64,000 nucleotides of DNA from Micromonospora matsumotoense (GTDB taxonomy: Bacteria; Actinomycetota; Actinomycetes; Mycobacteriales; Micromonosporaceae), in assembly GCF_900091525.1 (NCBI RefSeq), contig NZ_FMCU01000016.1:1-64000 (forward strand), in the 5' to 3' direction. Below, piece by piece: positions 59,623 to 64,000 of the stretch. The position numbers and the translations under genes were made by a program. The number at the start of each line of letters is the position of its first letter. Position 1 is the stretch's first letter. A model generated the notes under the pieces. That model made no database searches. It had not been told where the DNA came from and saw only the letters and a list, made by a program, of their open reading frames with translations.

Positions 59623-60632
59623 GCGCGGCCGGGGACCGGGCGTCGGCGGACGCCGGCACGCCGGGCGGCGCGGCCGACCCGTCCACCGCGCCGCACCCGC
59701 CGACGCGCGCCGACCTGACGTCGCCGCGTCCGGTGGACGACCACCCGCCGACGCGGGCCGCCGAGGCGGGCACCCTGCGGCGTACGCTGACCGCGCTGCG
59801 GCACGACCCGCCCGCCGTCGCCGGCACGGTGGTGCTGCTGGCCCTGCTGGTCGTCGGGCTGGCCGGGCAGTGGCTCGCGCCGGCCGGGATCAACGACGTG
59901 GACGTCGACCAGATGCTCCGCCCGCCCAGTGGCGCACACCCGTTCGGCACCGACGAGTTGGGCCGCGACGTGCTCAGCCGGGTGCTGGTGGCGGCCCGGG
60001 TGTCGTTGCAGGTGGGCCTGGTCAGCGTCGGCATCGCCCTGGCCGTCGGGGTGACCGTCGGCCTGCTCGCCGGCTGGTACGGCGGCTGGGCGGACAACCT
60101 CCTGATGCGCGGCATGGACGTGCTGTTCGCGTTTCCGGTGCTGCTGCTCGCCGTGGCGATCGTCGCGGTGCTCGGCCCGGGGCTGGTCACCGCGATGGTC
60201 GCCATCGGCGTGGTCTACACCCCGATCTTCGCCCGGGTGACCCGGGCCAGCGTGCTCGCCGTCCGGGAACAGGTCTTCGTCCGGGCGGCCGTCTCCATCG
60301 GCACCTCCGACCTGCGCATCCTGCGCCGGCACGTGCTGCCGAACATCGCCGCCCCGCTGATCGTCCAGACCTCGCTGTCGCTGGCCTTCGCGATCCTGTC
60401 CGAGGCGGCGCTGTCCTTCCTCGGGCTCGGCGTCCAGCCACCCGCGCCGGCCTGGGGCCGGATGCTCTACGACGGGCGCGGGTTCATCACCGACGCCTGG
60501 TGGTTGGGGTTCTTCCCCGGCGCGGCGATCTTTGTGACCGTACTCGCCTTCAACCTGGTCGGTGACGCGCTGCGGGACGTGCTCGACCCGCGTCAGCTCA
60601 CCGTCAGCGAGGCCCGCAGGAGCACCCGATGA
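59619..60632 (+). CDS. ABC importer permease, DppC type
   Basis: This is a 337-residue membrane protein. The first 55 residues are a Pro/Ala-rich cytoplasmic extension. The family start GTVVLLALLVVGLAGQWLAP, the block HPFGTDELGRDVLSRVLVAA and the EAA loop AAVSIGTSDLRILRRHVLPN follow. The ATG overlaps the dppB stop (ATGA). It pairs with the previous permease. Confidence 0.92.
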   Translation: MSAAGDRASADAGTPGGAADPSTAPHPPTRADLTSPRPVDDHPPTRAAEAGTLRRTLTALRHDPPAVAGTVVLLALLVVGLAGQWLAPAGINDVDVDQMLRPPSGAHPFGTDELGRDVLSRVLVAARVSLQVGLVSVGIALAVGVTVGLLAGWYGGWADNLLMRGMDVLFAFPVLLLAVAIVAVLGPGLVTAMVAIGVVYTPIFARVTRASVLAVREQVFVRAAVSIGTSDLRILRRHVLPNIAAPLIVQTSLSLAFAILSEAALSFLGLGVQPPAPAWGRMLYDGRGFITDAWWLGFFPGAAIFVTVLAFNLVGDALRDVLDPRQLTVSEARRSTR

Positions 60633-61765
60633 GCGCGCCCGTCGTACCGTCGCCCCGGGCCGGCGGGGAACCGCCCGGTGGCGAGCCGGTGCTGGCCATC
60701 GACGACCTAACGGTCACCCTCGGCACCCGCAACGGTCCCGCCCGGGCGGTCGCCGGCGTGGACTGGTCGGTGGCCCCCGGTCGGACCCTGGCCCTGGTCG
60801 GCGAGTCCGGCAGCGGCAAGAGCATGACCGTGCTCGCGGCCACCGGCCTGGCGCCACGCTCCGCCACGGTCACCGGCCGGGTCCGGCTGCTCGGCCGGGA
60901 GCTGACCACGATGTCCGAGACGGACCGTCGCCGGTGGCGCGGCCGACACGTCGGTTTCGTCTTCCAGGACCCGATGACCACCCTCAACCCGGTGCTGACC
61001 GTCGGCCGCCAGGTCACCGAGGCGTGCGAGGAACACCTCGGGATGAGCCGGCGGCAGGCCCGGTCCCGCGCCGTCGAGTTGCTCGACCTGGTCGGCATCC
61101 CGGCACCCGAACGTCGGGTGGACGCGCACCCGCACCAGTTCTCCGGCGGGATGCGCCAACGGGTCGTCATCGCGATGGCGCTGGCCTGCGAACCGGAGTT
61201 GCTCATCGCCGACGAACCGACCACCGCGTTGGACGTCACCACCCAGGCGCAGATCGTCGAACTCGTCGCCGACCTGCGCCGCCGGCTCGGCACCGCCGTC
61301 GTCTGGATCACCCACGACCTCGGGGTGGTGGCCGGGATCGCCGACACCGTCGCGGTGATGTACGGGGGGCGGATCGTCGAGCAGGGGCCGGTCGACGCGG
61401 TGTTCGCCGCGCCGGGGCACCCGTACACCCGGGCCCTGCTGGCCGCCCGGCCCCGGCCCGGCGCGGCGGGGGAGGAGCTGGCCGCGATCCCCGGCGCGCC
61501 TCCCAGCCCGCTCGACCTGCCGGCCGGTTGCGCGTTCTGGCCCCGCTGCCCGGTGCGGGGCGACGCCCGCTGCGCACACGAACTGCCACCGCTGGTCCCG
61601 ATCGCCCCCGGGCACCGGGTCCGCACCTTCTATCCCACCACCGCCGACGGCGGCGCCACCGCCGACCCCACCACCGCCGACGGCGGCGCCACCGCCGACC
61701 CCACCACCGCCGACGGCGGCGCCACCGCCGAGGACCGCCATCAGCTCCGCCCGGAGGATCGATGA
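60629..61765 (+). CDS. ABC importer ATPase, DppD type
   Basis: This is a 378-residue ATPase with Walker A GESGSGKSM, Q-loop FQDPMTTLNP, signature FSGGMRQRV, Walker B LLIADEPTTALD and the switch His in WITHDLG. The oligopeptide-transporter C-terminal Cys region is present (FWPRCPVRGDARC). The last 40 residues are encoded by a three-copy minisatellite. The start overlaps the dppC stop (ATGA). Confidence 0.93.
   Translation: MSAPVVPSPRAGGEPPGGEPVLAIDDLTVTLGTRNGPARAVAGVDWSVAPGRTLALVGESGSGKSMTVLAATGLAPRSATVTGRVRLLGRELTTMSETDRRRWRGRHVGFVFQDPMTTLNPVLTVGRQVTEACEEHLGMSRRQARSRAVELLDLVGIPAPERRVDAHPHQFSGGMRQRVVIAMALACEPELLIADEPTTALDVTTQAQIVELVADLRRRLGTAVVWITHDLGVVAGIADTVAVMYGGRIVEQGPVDAVFAAPGHPYTRALLAARPRPGAAGEELAAIPGAPPSPLDLPAGCAFWPRCPVRGDARCAHELPPLVPIAPGHRVRTFYPTTADGGATADPTTADGGATADPTTADGGATAEDRHQLRPEDR
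61634..61732. repeat. 33-bp minisatellite at the dppD 3' end
   Basis: Three in-frame copies of a 33-base unit start at 61634, 61667 and 61700. They encode PTTADGGATAD and extend the ATPase beyond its usual C-terminus, just before the next gene. Confidence 0.85.
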
Positions 61766-62781
61766 GCACCGCAGCCGTCGCCGAAATCGACGACCTCACG
61801 GTCTGGTTTCCCAGCCCCGGTGGCCCGCCGGTGCGCGCGGTGGACGGGGTGTCGCTGACCGTGCGGGCCGGCGAGACCCTCGGCCTGGTGGGGGAGTCCG
61901 GCAGCGGCAAGTCGACCACCGGCCTGGCGCTGCTGCGGCTGGTCGACCCGACCACCGGGCGGATCAGGGTCGGTGGCGAGGACGTCACCGGTTGGTCGCG
62001 TCGCCGGCTGCGCGGGCTGCGCCGCCGGGTGGCGATGGTGTTCCAGGACCCACAGGCGTCGCTGGACCCGCGCCGGACCGTCGGCGCCAGCATCGCCGAA
62101 CCGCTGGTCGTGCACCGGCTGGCGGGTTCCGCCGACGCCCGCCGACGCCGGGTCGCCGAGCTGCTCGACCTGGTCGGGCTGCGACCGGAGACGGCCGGTC
62201 GGCACCCGCACGAACTCTCCGGCGGCCAGCGCCAACGGGTCGGGATCGCCCGCGCGCTGGCCGGTGAACCCGACCTGATCGTCCTCGACGAACCGATCGC
62301 GTCGCTCGACCTGAGCGTCCAGGCGCAGATCTTGAACCTGCTGCGCCGGCTGCAACGGGACCTCGGGTTGACCTACCTGTTCATCGCGCACGACCTGGCC
62401 GCGGTGGAACACCTCAGTGACCGGATCGCGGTGATGTACCTGGGGCGGATCGTCGAGACGGGCACCCCGACGCAGCTCTGGCGGGAGCCGGCCCACCCGT
62501 ACACGGCGGCGTTGCTGTCGGCGATCCCGGTGGCCGACCCACGGGTGGAGCGCGACCGCCGACGGATCATCCTCAGCGGTGAGCTGCCCAGCCCGACCGA
62601 CCCGCCGAGCGGCTGCCGGTTCCGGACCCGCTGCCCGCAGGCCCGTCCGGACTGCGCTGAGACCGATCCGCCCGCGGTCGAGGTGGCCCCCGGCCACCGT
62701 GCCGCGTGCCTCTACGCCGGGGAGGCGGTCCGCGCCATGCGGGCCGATCCGCCCGCGCCGGTCACCGGGGGACCCCGCTGA
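61762..62781 (+). CDS. ABC importer ATPase, DppF type
   Basis: This is a 339-residue ATPase with Walker A GESGSGKST, Q-loop FQDPQASLDP, signature LSGGQRQRVG, Walker B LIVLDEPIASLD and the switch His in FIAHDLA. The C-terminal oligopeptide-transporter Cys region (CRFRTRCPQARPDC) is present. The ATG overlaps the dppD stop. It completes the operon; ATPases D and F would form the motor heterodimer. Confidence 0.93.
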   Translation: MSTAAVAEIDDLTVWFPSPGGPPVRAVDGVSLTVRAGETLGLVGESGSGKSTTGLALLRLVDPTTGRIRVGGEDVTGWSRRRLRGLRRRVAMVFQDPQASLDPRRTVGASIAEPLVVHRLAGSADARRRRVAELLDLVGLRPETAGRHPHELSGGQRQRVGIARALAGEPDLIVLDEPIASLDLSVQAQILNLLRRLQRDLGLTYLFIAHDLAAVEHLSDRIAVMYLGRIVETGTPTQLWREPAHPYTAALLSAIPVADPRVERDRRRIILSGELPSPTDPPSGCRFRTRCPQARPDCAETDPPAVEVAPGHRAACLYAGEAVRAMRADPPAPVTGGPR

Positions 62782-62790
62782 CCCCCGGTG
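62763..62790 (+). terminator. Terminator hairpin overlapping the dppF stop
   Basis: CACCGGGGG (62763-62771) pairs perfectly with CCCCCGGTG (62782-62790). The 10-base loop contains the stop codon of the last importer gene. It probably ends the operon. Confidence 0.65.
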
Positions 62791-62870
62791 GGCGGACACC
62801 GGCCTGCGGGAACGTGCAACGACCGGCCGGGCACACCCGGTGCGCGGGGCGACGACCGGCGGGGCACGGG

Positions 62871-64000
62871 TCAGGCGGCCCGCGCCGGTAACGGCACGGC
62901 GGGGCGGGGCACGCCTTCCCCGCGTCGCCGCCGGCCGCCGGCCAGCGGCCCGTGACCGGTCGGTACGCCGGCCCCGCGCGACGGTAGCGGCACGACGACG
63001 CCGCGCGTACGGGCTGACCCGGGGTCGACGGGCCGGGGACGGTACCCGCCGCGCGCCCCCGCCCACCGGCCGTCCGGTGTCGACCCGGCGCGCGGGCGCC
63101 CGGCGGCTGCGCCCGGAACCGGACCGGTCGACCCCGGACCGGTCGGGGCGTTTCCACCTCCCCCGGCAGCGACGAACTCCCGATGTGGGCCGGGGGAGGC
63201 GGGGAGGGCGACCACCCGGCCCGGCCCGTCGGCGTCGCAGACCGCGAACGTCGGGCGCGGCTCCTCGACCCCGGGGAGGGGGAACACCGGGAGCAACCCG
63301 TCCCGCCCGGCTCCGCAGCGGGGTGGATCGTCGATCCCCGCCGCGGCAGACCGGCGTGGCTCATCGATCCCGGCTGCGGAGCGGCGTGGATCACGGCTGC
63401 AGGGGTCCACCCCCCTGGCGGCCGTCCGCTGCCCAGTTCCCCCGCGGTGCGGCGAGCTGCCCGTGGCCGGGCCCGGCTCGGGGTTGGTGCCCGGTCGGAT
63501 GGCCAGGACCGACCGACCGGTCCCGGTCCGGTGGCTGGTCCCCGTCTGAGGCGCGGTCCCGGCCTGGCGGGCGGTCCCGGCCTGGCGGGCGGTCCCGGTC
63601 CGGTGGCCGGGGTCCGTGCGTCGGGTGCTCTCGGCGGGACGGCTGGCCCCGGCCCGCCGGGTGAACTCGGCGCGCAGCGTCCGTGGCAGTCGGTCGTACG
63701 CGCAACGGCGCAGGGCGGGATCGACGATGACGTGGCCGCCCCGGGAACCGGACCGGACCAGTCCGGCGTCGATGAGCCGGCGCAGCGCCTGCGCCGCCCG
63801 GCCCGCCGCCCAGCCGAGCAGCACGTCGACGGTCGACGCGGCGAACTCGACGTCGAGCGTCGCGGCGGCCATCAGGACCGCCCGGTGCGGGCCGTCGCAC
63901 CGGTCCAGCAGGGCGGCGACGCGACGGCGGAGCGGCTCGGGCAGTGGCGGCTCGACCGGCCGGCCGGTGAGCGGGCCCGGCGTGACCCGCGCCCCGGTGT
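62871..64000 (-). CDS. Partial large ATPase-type regulator (C-terminal part)
   Basis: The frame is open from the right window edge to the stop at 62871, so the N-terminus is missing. The part seen begins with LPEPLRRRVAALLDRCDG, AVLMAAATLDVEFAAS and LRRLIDAGLVRSGS. This is the winged region after the ATPase in AfsR- or LuxR-type (STAND/AAA) regulators. After about residue 115 of the visible part the sequence becomes Gly/Arg/Thr-rich with short repeats and may not be folded. A frameshift there cannot be excluded. Confidence 0.45.
   Translation of the reverse strand, partial: TGARVTPGPLTGRPVEPPLPEPLRRRVAALLDRCDGPHRAVLMAAATLDVEFAASTVDVLLGWAAGRAAQALRRLIDAGLVRSGSRGGHVIVDPALRRCAYDRLPRTLRAEFTRRAGASRPAESTRRTDPGHRTGTARQAGTARQAGTAPQTGTSHRTGTGRSVLAIRPGTNPEPGPATGSSPHRGGTGQRTAARGVDPCSRDPRRSAAGIDEPRRSAAAGIDDPPRCGAGRDGLLPVFPLPGVEEPRPTFAVCDADGPGRVVALPASPGPHREFVAAGGGGNAPTGPGSTGPVPGAAAGRPRAGSTPDGRWAGARGGYRPRPVDPGSARTRGVVVPLPSRGAGVPTGHGPLAGGRRRRGEGVPRPAVPLPARAA

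Overview
The window is about 64 kb of very GC-rich DNA. Genes start freely with GTG or TTG, many junctions are GTGA/ATGA overlaps, and the gene content is typical of a filamentous actinomycete. The protein families and intergenic palindromes look most like Micromonospora or a close relative; that placement is inference from style, not from a marker gene. There is no rRNA, tRNA, CRISPR array, transposase or phage gene. The first 95 bases are a pure C run, probably an assembly or gap artefact.

Left part (0.35-13 kb): unrelated housekeeping and accessory genes. They are an AbiEi/DUF559-like protein, a MarR regulator divergent from an ABC exporter with a palindromic operator between them, a VOC protein, a small DivIVA-domain protein coupled to a partner of unknown function and divergent from a stand-alone GntR wHTH, a lipoprotein, a secreted CBM2 protein with a Cip1-like domain, a secreted T1/Sa-type RNase followed by a barstar, an HD hydrolase, an RsbW-like ATPase, and an XRE regulator divergent from a methionine aminopeptidase.

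Centre-left (13.2-33.9 kb): a carbohydrate catabolic island. Two divergent operons share a control region with LacI-type operators. Leftward run an oxidoreductase, uronate isomerase (uxaC), an enolase-superfamily sugar acid dehydratase, a fructuronate/tagaturonate reductase, a second oxidoreductase and a secreted pectate lyase. Rightward run LacI, a Tat lipoprotein and two permeases for sugar uptake, a DUF624-like membrane protein, a DUF6807 protein, KDG kinase and KDPG aldolase. Together they make a nearly complete route from pectin and galacturonate to pyruvate and glyceraldehyde-3-phosphate. The dehydratase step is taken by an L-fuconate-dehydratase-like enzyme. A second LacI regulator faces a separate three-gene operon (Gfo/Idh/MocA, DUF993, TIM-barrel isomerase) of unknown substrate.

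Centre (33.9-38.4 kb): minisatellites and a long palindrome, a membrane protein whose frame is fused to remnants of a flavin monooxygenase and a SARP regulator, an MFS transporter, an aldo/keto reductase and a small conserved protein.

Centre-right (38.5-55.1 kb): a cobalamin riboswitch, a short leader ORF and a tightly coupled corrin operon: cobN, a repeat-derived mini-ORF, a chlI/chlD fusion, cobO, cobB, cobI, cobM, cbiD, cobL, cbiG-cobJ, a ferredoxin, a 17-codon ORF, cobH and cbiX. It mixes early cobalt insertion (CbiX, CbiG, CbiD) with a late-insertion chelatase (CobN plus ChlID).

Right part (55.1-64 kb): two coupled FluC/CrcB fluoride channels behind a probable fluoride riboswitch, a PaaI-like thioesterase, a complete five-gene peptide/nickel-type ABC importer, and a large ATPase-type regulator cut by the window edge.
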